From the NCBI GenBank assembly GCA_021029095.1, contig JAJOHG010000010.1:62001-126000 (forward strand): a DNA stretch of 64,000 nt, in the 5' to 3' direction. The notes beneath the pieces were generated by a model, which searched no databases, was not told the origin of the DNA, and saw only the letters and a program-made list of their open reading frames with translations. The position numbers and the translations under genes are program-made. Shown in pieces: positions 45,110-57,767 of this stretch. The DNA comes from Phellopilus nigrolimitatus. Its lineage: Eukaryota > Basidiomycota > Agaricomycetes > Hymenochaetales > Hymenochaetaceae. The stretch's first letter is position 1, and the number at the start of each line of letters is the position of its first letter.

Positions 45110-45641
45110 TATTTGGAGTAGGTAAGCCCTCAGCTAGAGTCCATTGTCATCTCTTTGTTTGTCGAAAAGGCGGATATCGTTTGAGTCGCGAGCTGAAGGG
45201 AAAGCTACCTGTGTGTCCAAAGGACACTGACAGCCGGTGCCTATGCTATTCCGAAAGCAATTTCCATTGTGGAATGACACGTCAACGTTATGCTGCTTCT
45301 CTCGGGCGAGGCCACCGTGCCGCATACGAGTGGTGGGCGAGTGCAACCGACACAGTCATTGGGAGCTCGGCAGCAGGTCCGAGTGTTGTGTTGTTTGAAT
45401 GATACTGCGAATACTCATGGAGTCGTTAATCTGCCTGCAGCCATGCTCATGGATCTTAGTCGACACGATCTAAATTTAACAAGCTTGCTAGACTCATTTT
45501 TGCACAAGATACAACATTACAAAGGATACAAAACTGCCTTCCACCTGTCTTCTAACTACTACAGAACGGCTCTGGCGAGCGATGATGACCGAGACGGAAT
45601 ATGACAATAACCTCACGGCTTATACCGGGCACTGGCATTAT

Positions 45642-46388
45642 TCAGTATCGGTATCGTCTCGAGTAATTTGTTGTAGAACGCTTCGGTCGACACGTTCGCC
45701 GTCCCTTCTCCCAATCAGAAACAGGATTAAGCTTCCAGAGGCATTCATCCGGAGCCACATAGGGCCCGGCAGAGCATATGGCGGCAGTGCATATGGGATG
45801 TTCGCCACCGTGGACGGGTGCTCCCGTGGCTCCAGGGGGCGGCTGAGGCACGCCTGCGTTGCTGACCCTGGACATCGCCAAGACCCGCTTCTTTGGGCGC
45901 GAAAAGTGTGCGCTGTCTTGCGGAGGGTTCAAATGTTAGGATGTAGGCTTGTTGTTGATGGCGATGAAGAGACTCACTATTTGTGCCTAGTTCCTCAGCC
46001 TTGCGCTTCCGCGCGGTGGGTTCTTGGGACATAGCCCCGACGTTCTCCTTGGAGCCTCCCGACCCGGAACTGGAGTCGGACCCTTGGACGTGGTCGTCCT
46101 CGTTGTCCTCGAGGCTACGGAGGACATGAAAATGGCGTCAACATACGATATATAAGCACGAGACAGAAAACCAGAACATACCCGAACTCCGCGCGCCATT
46201 TGAGCAACCGCTCTCGGATTTGCTCCCGCGGCCCTGTGGCTTTCAAGCCATGTACCTGCATACTAATCAGTAACGAGCAGCGACAGCGACAGCGGCGGAG
46301 ATGCGAGACTCACTCTTGCGAGCGTCCTCAACGCGTGGTATTCCAGCCCCTTAATATGGGCCTCAGATGGGAGCGCCGACGAATACAT
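45642..46388 (-). CDS. SAP-domain protein, 186 aa, short proline tract
   Basis: The model is complement(45642..45916, 45978..46114, 46182..46255, 46314..46388), standard phases. SAP residues as in C1, with start MYSSALPSEA. Exon 3 ends ARKRKAEELGTN. Exon 4 has RPKKRVLAMSRVSNAGVPQ, only PPPG where A1 has about 80 proline-rich residues, then AGPYVAPDECLWKLNPVSDW and a basic end YSRRYRY. All frames are open. Confidence 0.65.
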
Positions 46389-47279
46389 GTGGTGTGGTAG
46401 GTTGTGGAAGTGGAAGTGGAAGTGGAAGTGGAAGTGGATCGTAGTTGTGGTAGAGGATAGTGGTTGAAGGGAGAAAGGGAATGAGCCCCCGTATTTAAAG
46501 CCTTCGAAGAGAGCCACACATCACATGTTGGTTTGTTGGGTTGTATTCGTGTTGTTCTGGTTTTCTGTTCGTGTTGCTCTGGATTTCATTATGTTCATTG
46601 TGTTCATTGTGCAAGTCCGGCTATTGTATCCGACCGGCCGGTCCAGGAGTGGGACGCGTTGCTTGTATCTATTTGGGTTGTGAGCATGTCTTTCCGACAT
46701 CGCTCCATGACAGAGAATAGCATGCACGCAGCTCATATATATATATATTGCATGAGAGTCGAATAAGCTTCACTGTGCGCCCCAGAAATTATTTTGAACT
46801 CAACCGCTATACAAAGTAACGTCTACTTACTCACTCACTGAAAAAAGTAGAATTGTTGACGAGGCATTGGTGCTCCAAACGGAAGATGACTCGAACTCAC
46901 AATGAAACCTGCTCATATCAATTTTGATATACATTCAGACTACATGCATTCGACCGTTATTCTTACGATGTCGGAAAGACATGCTCACAACCCAAATAGA
47001 TACAAGCAACGCGTCCCACTCCTGGACCGGCCGGTCGGATACAATAGCCGGACTTGCACAATGAACACAATGAACATAATGAAATCCAGAGCAACACGAA
47101 CAGAAAACCAGAACAACACGAATACAACCCAACAAACCAACATGTGATGTGTGGCTCTCTTCGAAGGCTTTAAATACGGGGGCTCATTCCCTTTCTCCCT
47201 TCAACCACTTCCCTCTACCACAACTACGATCCACTTCCACTTCCACTTTCACTTCCACTTCCTCAACCTACCACGCCAC
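46389..47279. promoter_or_regulatory. Shared divergent promoter region
   Basis: Mirror-image TTTAAATACGGGGG boxes near 46,490 and 47,170 drive the two SAP genes apart. Each is followed by CT-rich sequence and TTCCAC/TTTCAC hexamers before the ATG. The 258-bp centre is not palindromic. Confidence 0.5.
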
Positions 47280-48122
47280 ATGGATTCGTCGGCGCTCCCA
47301 TCTGAGGCCCATATTAAGGGGCTGGAATACCACGCGTTAAGGACGCTCGCAAGAGTGAGTCTCGCATCTCCGCCGCTGTCGCTGTCGCTGCTCGTTACTG
47401 ATTAGTATGCAGGTACATGGCTTGAAAGCCACAGGGCCGCGGGAGCAAATCCGAGAGCGGTTGCTCAAATGGCGTGCGGAGATTGTGTACGTTCCTGTTT
47501 CACCGCTTCATATTTATCTCACACTGACAACACTTGGACGTGTCTGCTGCAGACCCGAGCACAACCCGGTCGGCCACAGTACCGATAACGAAGGCGCCGC
47601 TCCCTGTTCTGCATCCGGTTCAGGTACGACGACCAAAGAGAACAGTGGGGCTGCACCCAAAAGGAGTACCGCGCGGAAGCGGAAGGCGGAAGAGATAGAC
47701 TCGGAAAGTGAGTCTCTTCATCAGCGTCCACAATACACCTGCATTACTGACATATCAATTCTCTGCGAGAAGACGCGCCAGCTGCACATCAAAGCAAAAA
47801 GATATTGGTAGATTCCAATGTCATCAACACCGATGTGCCCCTGTCACCTTCGCCATCCCAGCCGGCGCAGCCACATTCAACACTACTGTCATCCTTGCCG
47901 GAGACGCCGCTGCCGTCATCGCCAATACTTTCACCGCCATTTCCGCTGCAGTGTCCTGGCATACCTCAGCACCCTCTACAGACGTGGGACACCATGTTCT
48001 TCATTCAGGATCCAGATGGATGTCCGGAAATTGTCAGGCCCGTTTCTGACTGGCAGAAGGGCCAGCGAACGTGTCGACCGAGACGTCTTACAACAAATTA
48101 CTCGAGACGATACCGATACTGA
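47280..48122 (+). CDS. SAP-domain protein, 218 aa (copy D1)
   Basis: The model is join(47280..47354, 47413..47486, 47553..47707, 47770..48122). It has the same length and structure as C1. SAP residues are IKGLEYHALRTLAR and VHGLKATGPREQIRERLLKW, the nuclear signal is ARKRKAEEIDSE, and exon 4 has SKKILVDSNVINTDV and the VSDWQKG motif ending YSRRYRY. Differences from C1 concentrate in the first 25 codons of exon 4. Confidence 0.7.
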
Positions 48123-48833
48123 ATAATGCCAGTGCCCGCTACAAGCCGTGAGGTTATTGTCATATTCCGTCTCGGTCATCATCGCTCACCAGAGCCGTTC
48201 TGTAGTAGTTTATAGACAGGTGGAAGGCAGTTTTGTATCTTTTGTCATGTTATTTCTTGTGCAGAAACGATTTTAGCAACACTTGTTAAATTCAGATCGT
48301 GTCGACTAAGATCCATGAGCATGGCTGCAGGCAGATTAACGACTCCATGAGTATTCGCAGTATCATTCAAACAACACAACACTCGGACCTGCTGCCGAGC
48401 TCCCAATGACTGTGCCGGATGCTCACATCTACTGCTCGCATGCGGTAAGGTGGCATCGCTGCCCGAGTTGTCCCATTCCACAAAGGTAATTGCTTTCGGA
48501 ATAGCACATGGCACCCGTTGTCAGTGTCCTTTGGACACACAGGTAGCTTTCCCTTCAGCTCGCGACTCAAACGGTAACCGCCTTTTCGACAAACAAAGAG
48601 ATGACGATGGACTCTAGCTGAGGGCTTACCTACGCCAAATACAAGAATACGCGGGCACAAGTTGGAGGAATTGGCCGACACGAAAGGAGTTAAGTGGACT
48701 GAGTACTGCCAATAACGCACTGAGCGGAGCAGCTTTAGCGTCAGCCGCAAAGATGGAAGAAGACTTGGGCATAGCTAATGGTTGTTGAATACGCGCTCGT
48801 CGACGATGACTGAGGCAATAGAATTGTGTCTTG

Positions 48834-49527
48834 AAGTTCAGACACGGGCACATCGGACACGTGTCGGCACGAAGGCTCCGATAACGAGGGCGGCGACCAA
48901 GGTGCAAACGCCAGAGATACGCTTCCCAGCACCAGGACCTCCGATTCTAAGGCTGAAGGAGATGATGCTACGTCCTGTGTATGTGCAGGGAAACGCAAAG
49001 TCATCGACGTCGAATCCGGCGAGTCCGACCAAGAACCAACAAGCAGTGAGTCTCGTAATTTCCATCCAAGCTCTTCTTTTTTCTAATATGTCGGAATCGC
49101 ATCAGCTCCACGAAAACAGAAACGGCAACGGTTGTCTGAGACACAGGTCTTTGCAGACTTTCAAGTCCCAAACCAAGAGACGTCCCTCCCATCAACATCA
49201 ACCGCCTCGACATGCTACCACAACAGACTTGCTACCTCTCGTTCCCCGTCACCTCCGGAAGCCGTGTCATCTGCAGTCAACCTTCGTGACCCATAGTTTT
49301 TTACGATCGATGCTCCAGCCTCGTCTCAACGCTCAGCTTTGAGCCCACCCAACAGTCTAGCGCATACGGACGTGCAAGGCACGGCACAGAAAATAATTCC
49401 GCAGATAAAGCCTTTGCGCCCAGTTGACTGGGATGCAAATTCCTATATGCGACGGCCAAGGGCAGGGGAAGACGAGTCTGAAACAGAGATCGAAGAGGAT
49501 GCTGCGTATGTGCACAAGGCCAGCTGA
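48834..49527 (+). pseudogene. WEHKQL-type family member with one nonsense codon (D3)
   Basis: An exon ending at 49,045 reads KAEGDDATSC and GKRKVIDVESGESDQEP, the equivalent of KRKAEE. After a short intron exon 4 reads PRKQKRQRLSETQVFADF, RSPSPPEAVSS, then TAG at 49,294-49,296. Beyond it the same frame continues with TIDAPASSQRSALSPPNS, RPVDWDANSYM and an acidic end to 49,527. Exons 1-2 are not recognisable. Confidence 0.5.
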
Positions 49528-49823
49528 GGACACGACCGAAACAGCTCAGGGGACTCTGGGATACAAGACGGTGGGATTCTTTAGGACCATCGAGGACCTT
49601 TGATAACTTGACGTGCCAGTGATCTCTGACTTTATAAGGGAGCGGAAGGTCGCTGGGAGGCTCGGAGGGAGCGTGGCGCATGAGCCTGCGAAGTGCCGAA
49701 AGCGGTGTCAGGCACTTGTGAGCCCTCTCTTCCCATTTTCATTGGATTTGAACTTTGCCTTGGTATGACGGGTTGTTCTTCTTGGGCTGCATGGATAGAA
49801 TACCTTGCATATATTGAGTACAG

Positions 49824-50720
49824 TTGTTGCTTATGCCCGAGAACTTGAAGAGAACTTTAAACCGCCTTGAAGTCGAAAAACCGCCACCTGCACCAGTTGC
49901 GAAGGCCCAGCGAGTCAGCGAAGCGAGGTACGTCCAATATTTGCCAGTTGAGTTTCCATATCGCATACCGGCAATAGCTTGCGCTCAGCAAGCAGCTGCA
50001 AATTCTACGTTGGAAGCTACTCGGACACACGCCGGTTGCAAAGAGTCGAAGGGACTCGGAACGTCACTGACGATTGAAATTCTGCGTCCGCTGGCGACGG
50101 CTCCGATGGTAGAGTTGTGCTGAAGACCGTGAAGTAGCGAAATCGATGTGAGTCTGTATGAGAGCGCTCGGCAAGGCAACAGGCCGCTTGTCGGGTGACA
50201 CGTGGCACGTGTCAGCACGAAGAAGCTGACCTCTAGAGTTGCACTCACCATCGCCATTATCTTTTTCTGGTTGCATCTACTATCAACCAAGGTTCTCCTT
50301 GCAGTAGAATCTGATACTGCATCTGCAGCTTCCGCCGGTTAAAATTTCGGAAGGCACGAATCCTTTGCTACGAACGGATGCTCGTCCTGCGTCGATGTTG
50401 TGCCCGCCAAAGTTTCAAGCGTTACGACATGTCGCCGTATCGCCTGCCTTCACCAGAACATCGCGAAATTCCATTATCCGGACTCCCTCAAGCTGGTTGG
50501 ATCGAGTTGAAGCATAACCACCCGTTGCGAAGAGAACTGGAAAGCTCGTTTGCGGTCGTGGTGACAACAACCATTGTGCTACAAGCCTACGAGCGCAAAC
50601 GTGGAGACATAAGGAAACGCAAGGCATGTCTTAGACATCGTATCTGATGAAAACGGTGAACAAGAGGCTATTGTAAGTGAGTCTGTTTCTTCCTTTTCCT
50701 ACAACACATTTCTTTCTTCT
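49824..50720 (+). pseudogene. Old family relic with KRKA...VLDIVSDE segment
   Basis: Contains VEKPPPAPVAKAQRVSEA before a GTACGTCC donor at about 49,928, and near 50,600 IRKRKA followed one frame over by VLDIVSDENGEQEAIV and a gtgagt donor. This is the exon 3 signature of the family, broken by a 1-nt shift. Confidence 0.4.
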
Positions 50721-50843
50721 AGCGATCGCATCACCTGTATTTCCTTTCAATTTTTACGGGACTTACATGCAAAATTACAAGACCATTACGAAGGAAGTAA
50801 GGATACTTCATACCGAGGCGGACTCGGGCACGAGCAAGAAGCT

Positions 50844-51491
50844 GTGACTAGTCCCTCACTTTGCAAGCCGGATTACAGTGGGACATTTGCTAATTGGCCG
50901 GTTTTGCAGACACTGCAGATCAACATATCATTTCGGACTTATTTACGAACGGGGCTGGGCGAGCTCGTCTCTTCTTTTGCGTACTTCATGCTGAGCATCT
51001 CATCGTTGAGATGTCCCAGCGGATTGAGTATTCTTCGAGTTTGGCTCGGGCCTTTCCAGCGTGTTCCAAGCCAAGCTTGCTACTTGACTCAGCCAGTTGG
51101 AGTCCTGTGCGTGAAGGGACGAGGCGACGTCGGTACGCTTGTCCATGGACAGCTTTTGAACGAAAGGCGTCGAGGCCTGAAGATCAAAGAGCCGCAGGGC
51201 GATCTGCGAGAGGTGTTCGTCGCGGACCTCTTCGTGGGCACGGACTAGATCCTCACACAGGAGAGGGATTAGCTTAAAATCGCGAATACGTAGTCGTCTA
51301 AGCCACCAAGTCACAATGCGAAAGTCCAGAGGAATCCCACTTTGCGATTTACTCATGTATCTGCTAGTCTCTATCCCGGAAATGCTTGAGGCTCTCTTTC
51401 TTTCACTTGCGCGCATCGATACACCAGTTCTATCGTCTCCTGGACTCGGAGGTTTGGATGTTTGGAGAGAAGGTGTGTGGTAATTCAACAC
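50844..51491. other. Two overlapping open frames, unassigned
   Basis: A plus frame (50,844-51,248, with WPVLQTLQI and LSILRVWLGPF) and a minus frame (51,000-51,491, with WWLRRLRIRDFKLIPLLCED) overlap. Both have leucine-rich spacing reminiscent of F-box/LRR proteins. I cannot decide which strand is coding. Confidence 0.25.
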
Positions 51492-52113
51492 GTATTACAG
51501 GTCTCTGTCAGCCTCCCGAAAACTCAAGTGTGATGTCAATGACAAGTGCCTATGTCTGGGTCATATCATGAAGAACTCGGTCAACTGCCTCAAAGAATCT
51601 GTACTCGCTTTGACCCTTCAGCGGACATTGGAACCACAGTCAAGCTCGGACATTACTTCTGCCAGATCGTATTACTTTTCTGGTGTATCTGATATCGGGA
51701 CATTTTCCAATTGGAATACCAATGCCTCGTTAGCAGTCCTATTCTTTTTGGAGGGCTCAGACTAGAATTTTTCATCGATACAGTGGAATCGAAGAACATT
51801 GTATGAGGTTAAACCATTTGAAAGGCTCACAATGAAACCTTTTCGTCTCAAATCTGGCATTCATTCACAAACTATGTTTATTCGACCGTTATTAATTGCC
51901 TTTGGAACAATGTCGGAAATACGAGCTTACAACCCAAATAGATACAAATAACGCGTCCGATGGCCGATCGGATATGATAGCCGGACTTGCTCAATGAACA
52001 CATGAATACCAACCAATATATGACGGATGACTTTCGGGTGGCTCTTCGAGGGCTCTAAATACGAGGGCTCGTTCCCTTTCTCTCACCACGGCTTCCAACC
52101 ACGGTCCACTCAT
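51492..52113. other. Relic and promoter-like DNA before the 52 kb gene
   Basis: At 51,700-51,765 a segment resembling 27,690-27,750 is recognisable. GGGCTCTAAATACGAGGGCTC near 52,050 is a mutated form of the SAP promoter box. Confidence 0.35.
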
Positions 52114-52981
52114 CCTACATACGATCCCATCTGAGCCCAGCTTAGAGCTGGGATACCACGAGTTGCGGACGCTCGCAAGAGTGAGCCTCGCATCCCCGTT
52201 GCTGTCGCCGCTCTTTGCTTATTGGCACGGCCTCGTCTGCAGGAGCATGGCTTAAGGGCAGTAGGACCAGGGAGGGCAATCTTAGAGCGGCTGCTCAAGT
52301 GCGGTGGGTTCTGGCTTTTCTGTCTGATGCTTATATATAGTATGTTGACGCCATTTTAATATCTACTGCAGGCTCGAGGACAACGTGCACGACCACGATG
52401 TTGGCTCCAGCACCGCCAAGGAGAACGTCGGGGCTGTGCCCCAAAAACCCGCCGCGCGGAAGCGCAAGGCTGAAGAATTGGACTTGGATAGTGAGTCTCT
52501 GCATCGACATAAATAATAAGCCCGCGTTTCTAACGCATGAACCTTCCTCAAGACAGCACACCTGTTTTGTGCCCAAGCAAGCGGGTTTTCGCGAAGTCCA
52601 GGATCAGGTGTGCCTCCTCCATCTCTGCAATTCCTGCCGCCGCCATCACTTCCGCCTTTGCTGTCTTTGCCATCCCCGCCTCCGCCGGCACTTCCACCGC
52701 CTCCGCCATCCGCGACTCCGCTGTCACCTCCCCCACTGCCGTCATCCCCGCCGCTGCCACCAGCCCCGCCGCCACTTCTGCCGCCCCCGTTTGGAGCGAC
52801 AGCAGCGCCCACCACCAACGAGGGACACACTGCTTGTTACGCCGGACTACACTTGACTCCGGGTCAATGGCCGTGGCCGCTCAGGCCCATCTTTGACTGG
52901 GAGAATGGCGCGGCCGACACGTCAACCGAGATCGGAGGAAGAAACATTCCACTTGACGACGATTCAGACACTGAAGAGTGA
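52114..52981 (+). pseudogene. SAP-domain family member with lost start and frameshift (F)
   Basis: Exon 1 sequence LGYHELRTLAR is intact but the ATG position is ATA/ACG and no other in-frame ATG precedes it. EHGLRAVGPGRAILERLLK and ARKRKAEELDLD are present with good splice sites. In exon 4, after STPVLCPSKRVFAKSRI, eight nucleotides are missing relative to A1. The proline tract, TACYAGLHLTPGQWPWPLRP and FDWENG then lie in another frame, ending DDDSDTEE at 52,981. Confidence 0.55.
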
Positions 52982-52999
52982 CAATGCCTGCTCTGAGCA

Positions 53000-54640
53000 G
53001 TAAGGGGTCTGTTGTACATCCGTCTCGGTCTTCGAATCGTCTTCCGACACCATCTCCAAAGTATCGACGATCCGTCAGCAATAGGCGTTCCCGAGGATAC
53101 CGCAGCGTTCAGATTCACTCCCGTTGCTCAATGGTGAAGCGCGGGGAGCACAAGGAGACCTATGATGAGCCTCTCCGTGATAACACGCAAGAAGTTTCAC
53201 ACAGTACTATGATCAATTTTCTGGAGTCAATCGTTCGTGCTGTGTTGAGGAGGAAATGCGACCTCAGATATCCGTTGGAAAGTCGGCAGCGACTTTGACA
53301 GACACGTTCGTCAAGTACTCCAGCGCTACAACTGCGAGACCAATTGCTGAACCTTAGGACAGCTATGGCTTGACAGTCAGGCATCGCTGGATGCGGCCGG
53401 ACCGGCCTGGTGCCTCCACGACTTGTCACCCACAAAGCCTCCAGAACGACCGCCGTCAACATCTTCCGCTTGGGGTCCATTTTGCCCCTAGCTAGCTCTC
53501 GCTCAAGCTCACCTTCAGCTCCCAATTCAAGCCATGGCCCTTGAAGGAATACATCGTCTCTAAATGGGGACTCGCCTATGCTAGTATGAGACTGACAATA
53601 TTAAAGAGGTTGGGCGAGTCGAGGAATTGACCAATGACTAATGGGGAGTGGACTGAGATGGCTCGGAGGATGGCGAGAACTCTGGCGATGAAGGAACAAA
53701 TAATGAAGCTTTTTATGGAGCAGGAAGCTGAGCCTGCAAGGATACTAAAAAGGGCGTCAAAGGAATCGGGTTCTTTAGACTGATCATTGTATCAAGTTGC
53801 TCCATACGAACCGTTGACAACCGCATGGTCGACCAAAGCCCTCTACAGCGCTCATGGTCGTAGTTGTCGGATGATAGATCCTTGTCATGTATTCTGGCCG
53901 TGCACTTCATGTTCAGCAAAGAAAGGCGACGAGCAGAAAGGTGGCTTTTGATCTTGCTTCGGGATTTTGGCGCTGCTTTCCGACGGTGTAGCTACTCAAC
54001 TCGGCTAGGGTCGCTAGGGTCGAGCAAGCACCTCAAGTCGACCATCTGCACTTTGCGACAACTAACTCTTGTCCACTCAGCCAGTTCAACGACTTACCCT
54101 GTAATTTCGCAATTACTGGAAAGAAGAAGTACTAGGCCCGCATGAAGTTTTAACTGGTTCTATCTGTGTCTGGATGTCTTCTCGTCGCCTTTTCGCGATC
54201 TCGTTTCCGTCACTGAAGCAAATCTTAACTCATTGATTCTGCATATCTCCCAGTACTTGACAGGCGTGGAAAACTCCATGCGCTCTTCACGTCGACCACG
54301 ACTTAACAGACAGTGAGTCCCATGTCGTAGCTGTGCTTCCCTCCGTTTCCGTCGTTCTCACGCTTATATTTCGCGGCGTGGATGGGAAAAAAGTGGCAAA
54401 GCAGACTGGTCAGATCGAGACCTGTGATCGCGGATTCGAGGAAGACCTAGGTCGTCCGCTTCTTTCTTCCGACCGTGCCATAGGATATGATGGTTCCACA
54501 GCTCATGAGCTCACCAAATCTTCGAAGATATGGTCCTCATGGCTCTCGCAATTGCTAAAGCGTTGCTGGAATAAAGCCTGTTTTAACATGTCATACTTAC
54601 CGCGATTGTCAATGTTGAAATACACGCTCCAATACTGTCA
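53000..54640. other. Decayed tail region, no intact gene
   Basis: A tail module is readable at 53,656-53,784 (TEMARRMARTLAMKEQIMKL, ending SGSLD). Otherwise frames on both strands (for example 53,160-53,525 minus) have no recognisable content. Confidence 0.35.
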
Positions 54641-54649
54641 TAATACGTG

Positions 54650-54960
54650 GCGGACACTGCGCCATCGAGGACAAGTACATCTCTGCTGTGTGAGTGACTG
54701 AAATCTTGGCAGGACTCAACTAACCGGAGGCAACGACGGGTGCCAATCTCAGTCGGAAACACTCCCATTTAATTTCTCTTTTTAATATGCAGAAATAGCG
54801 GACTTCCAGGGAGAATCGCCTTGCAAATTGATTGCTTACAAGGCGCTTGCAGAAAAAGTTCATTATTGCTGGTTTAGTACGGTCTTGGTGAGCTCCGCAT
54901 ATACTGCATCGTAGTGTCAAGCACTTCGATGTCGGGATGAATCGTTGTAATACTGCATCG
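54650..54960. repeat. Direct repeat, left copy
   Basis: Resembles 63,695-64,000 in the same orientation. Shared blocks include GAGGACAAGTACAT, ATCGCCTTGCAA and TTGATTGCTTACAA. The copies are clearly diverged. Confidence 0.75.
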
Positions 54961-55302
54961 ATGCTGAGGTAGTACTCCAGCGTTCAGTGAATCAAAAGGA
55001 TTAAGGGCGGACTTCAAGCTGAGTGCAAACCACATTTCAGTTTTCCAGCGTTCACGTTTGGATTATTTCTGATTTAATCGAACTCTATATATTTTCAGTC
55101 TATGTTTTCGATACGCAAGGGATAAGCAGACGTAAGTAGGGAGATGAGATCAATGGCATCAGCAGCCACATCGGACGCCGGCAATTGCCGAGCTTGCACA
55201 ATGAGCACAATGAACTGCCGACTTAGCGAGTGGCTCGTGCCTTCATAGAACAACGAGATCCCCTCCCTTTCTTCAACTACTATCCTTACCAACGAGCCCG
55301 CC

Positions 55303-57018
55303 ATGGCTGATAACCTGAATGTGGCTTACGACGCTGGGGCTGAGGCCGACGCGAAGGCTATAGCGTCGCAAATACGAGTTCACGAGGAGATCCGTAGGTT
55401 TATCTCCGAGCAGCGTCTGGAAGCCGTTTCGGAGCCACAAGCTCAGGACCGAGTTACTCGATGTCCACTTGAGGAACACGACGAGTCCGTCGGTCAATCC
55501 GCGGCCGAAATCTGGTACGCCTTCTCCCATAGCATTGCTTATACAGTATTTGGCCATAATACATGCTCCTCTCCTCCGCAGGTATGAAGATAGTGACTAC
55601 TTCTCCGACGACGACACAAGCGAAGGAGACGTCGAGATCGCAAACGACCCTTCTTTTGCTGAATACGACGATCTCAAATCTGAGGATGAGGAGGTGGCGG
55701 TTGTGGGTCCTGTGAGGAAGCGCAAGGCCGAGGATATTGAGTCTGACGTCGAGTGCGAAGAGGTTGAAGAGCTGATTAGTATGTCTTTCTCTTTCGTTTG
55801 ACAATCTTTTAACAACCTCTATCTTTAAAGGAGTCCAAGCTGAAGAAACTCCACGCATATACAAGCGCATACCCAACAAAAAATCGGGAACACGCTCTTC
55901 TGTGGACTCCGATGTGTCGTCTGTGGACGCCCAGGTAGACAAGCGGCTTCAAAAAAGCCACACATTCCGCCCGTCATCTCGGCGGCCGCACGAGGTTGGG
56001 CTCCACCAAAACGATGACGACAAATATACCAATGTGAACTCGGGGACGCACTTCGTTCAACCGTCCCAAGCATTCAACAATGATGAAGTCGATATCGCTG
56101 GTGCAGCCCGCGTTCGTCAGGCGCTCTTGACAGATTCATCATCGCCACAGGTCTCTCCTGACTATCCCCAGAACGACTTCTCGGTCCTTGAAACCACCAA
56201 CGACACGGAAGACGAATGCGTGCCTCCAAGACGAACATACGATTTGATCCAATACTCTGACTCGCCGAGTGCGTATGACCGAGCACCCCGACAGCAAAGT
56301 ATTCCTCCACAGCTTCCAATAGCTCAGAGCAGTCCCGCCTACCATAGGTCCTCCGAGTACCGGTTCATTCGAGCTGTTGAAGCGAACCATGCCTCCTCTA
56401 GTCAGGCTTATGATTACGTGCAGCATGACCCGACAGAAGTGACAAACGAAGAACGCTCGTCTAGTCCAGACCTAGGCAGTTCCCCGACTCCAAGAACGCG
56501 AGTCACTTATAACGTTCCTAACCCAGTGCTCACTCCCCCAGCACGGAACTCGGCGAACAGCCCCCCTCCGGATGCCTATGCACAAGACGAGCCGCGAACC
56601 CCGGAGAGGACGCCACGACGGGGCAGGGAAGTTCAACCGAGAACTCCCAGAGGAAGAGTCACACAACCGAAGCCGGGCAAGCAGAAGGAAACGGAATTAA
56701 GCCTTGACGACATCACAGCCCTCATGCTGCCCAAGTATGAGACAGAAAACGAACGCCAAAAGGATATGATTCGCATCGCCTTACTGCAGAAGAGGATTCT
56801 GGAGAGCGGCGGATCACCGCTCAGGCCTGAATTCCCTATCACTGTTCCGGATCGCATATCAAAGCGTCCGTATAACCGTGCAGAAGACGAGTATTTGGAC
56901 GACCCTGGTATGTACAACTTGTTATTCCCGGGATTTGTGCAAGACGTTGAAAAACTTTACAGTTTACCGATGTGCTCCAGCCATGGAACGCGCATACGCT
57001 CAGACTCTGCCTGATTAG
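55303..57018 (+). CDS. Large KRKAE-type family relative, about 513 aa
   Basis: The model is join(55303..55514, 55582..55778, 55831..56907, 56963..57018), phases 2, 1 and 1. The start has a GCCATGG context. There is no SAP motif in exon 1. Exon 2 is acidic and ends with VRKRKAEDIESDVE, the family nuclear-signal exon. Exon 3 is a long polar, serine/proline-rich region. It ends with SLDDITALMLPKYETENERQ and MIRIALLQKRI, likely helical. If the last intron is not spliced, the protein ends at 57,014 instead. Unlike its neighbours it shows no frame damage. Function unknown; nuclear location is inferred. Confidence 0.65.
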
Positions 57019-57767
57019 CGTGCACGCTTGGCCGAAGTTGCGGGGCCATCTGGTCTCAATTTGAGCGTTCCTGCTCCTGCCCTTCTATGACGAAACATCG
57101 TGGCCGGTCTGAATGTTCTCGGTCTCAATATCATCAAAAGATGCGACAAAAGCAGGATCATGATCGATCTGCTTCGGGTTCCCGTTCTCCTCGTAGAAGG
57201 ACTAGCTCTAGGATCTCCGCGAACCAGCAAGAATAGGGCCAGCAGGAATAGGCGGGTTATACAGTGTTCTGAAGATGGCGAGAAACACAATGCCCGATGA
57301 GAAGAGAATGAGGAGTCAGATATAAGGATGCGTACGAGCCGAAAGTTTTGTGGCCAGGTGCTTTTTTATTCCTCGTAGATGATAGCACGTCTGTATTGCG
57401 TAGCCACTTGTATAATGTCACGAGTGTGCTCATATCACTACAGTACATTTTGCCTGCAAGCTTTTAGATTGCAACCTTCGTCTCACGAAAAAAAAGAAAG
57501 ACGCACGCAAAACAACGAGTTGTGGCATTTGATTACATAAGCGGCCTGTGAGCCGCAGCAATCAGTGGCTCAACCCGATCTGGATGCCGTTCGAAGCAGC
57601 CGGCCCTTGCACAATGAGCACAAAGAACACCAGGACGACCACCAGGACGACCACCGCTCCAAATAAAAGGAACCATCTCTCTCTCTCGTTCCCTCTTCGA
57701 CAACTACAACGACCACTTTCGTGATCCACCGCCTATAACCTCTCACCGCAGCCCAAAGATTGTATTC
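57019..57767. other. Intergenic region and promoter of the 57.8 kb gene
   Basis: A frame RARLAEVAGPSGLNLSVPA follows the stop of the previous gene, so an earlier version may have been longer. An AAATAAAAG box at 57,660 and a CT-rich stretch precede the next start. Confidence 0.4.

Larger units (their letters stand above)
45045..48705. repeat. Smaller palindrome with two divergent SAP genes
   Basis: The arms are about 45,045-46,703 and 46,962-48,705, around a 258-bp unrelated centre with a TA microsatellite at 46,735-46,749. Starts at 46,388 (-) and 47,280 (+) are symmetrically placed. Arm exons 1-2 are nearly identical. Exons 3-4 of the left gene look more like copy A1. Confidence 0.85.

Noticed and set aside
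44764..45402. 212-codon plus-strand open frame
   Set aside because: It is antisense to the tail module, which reads consistently on the other strand in all copies.
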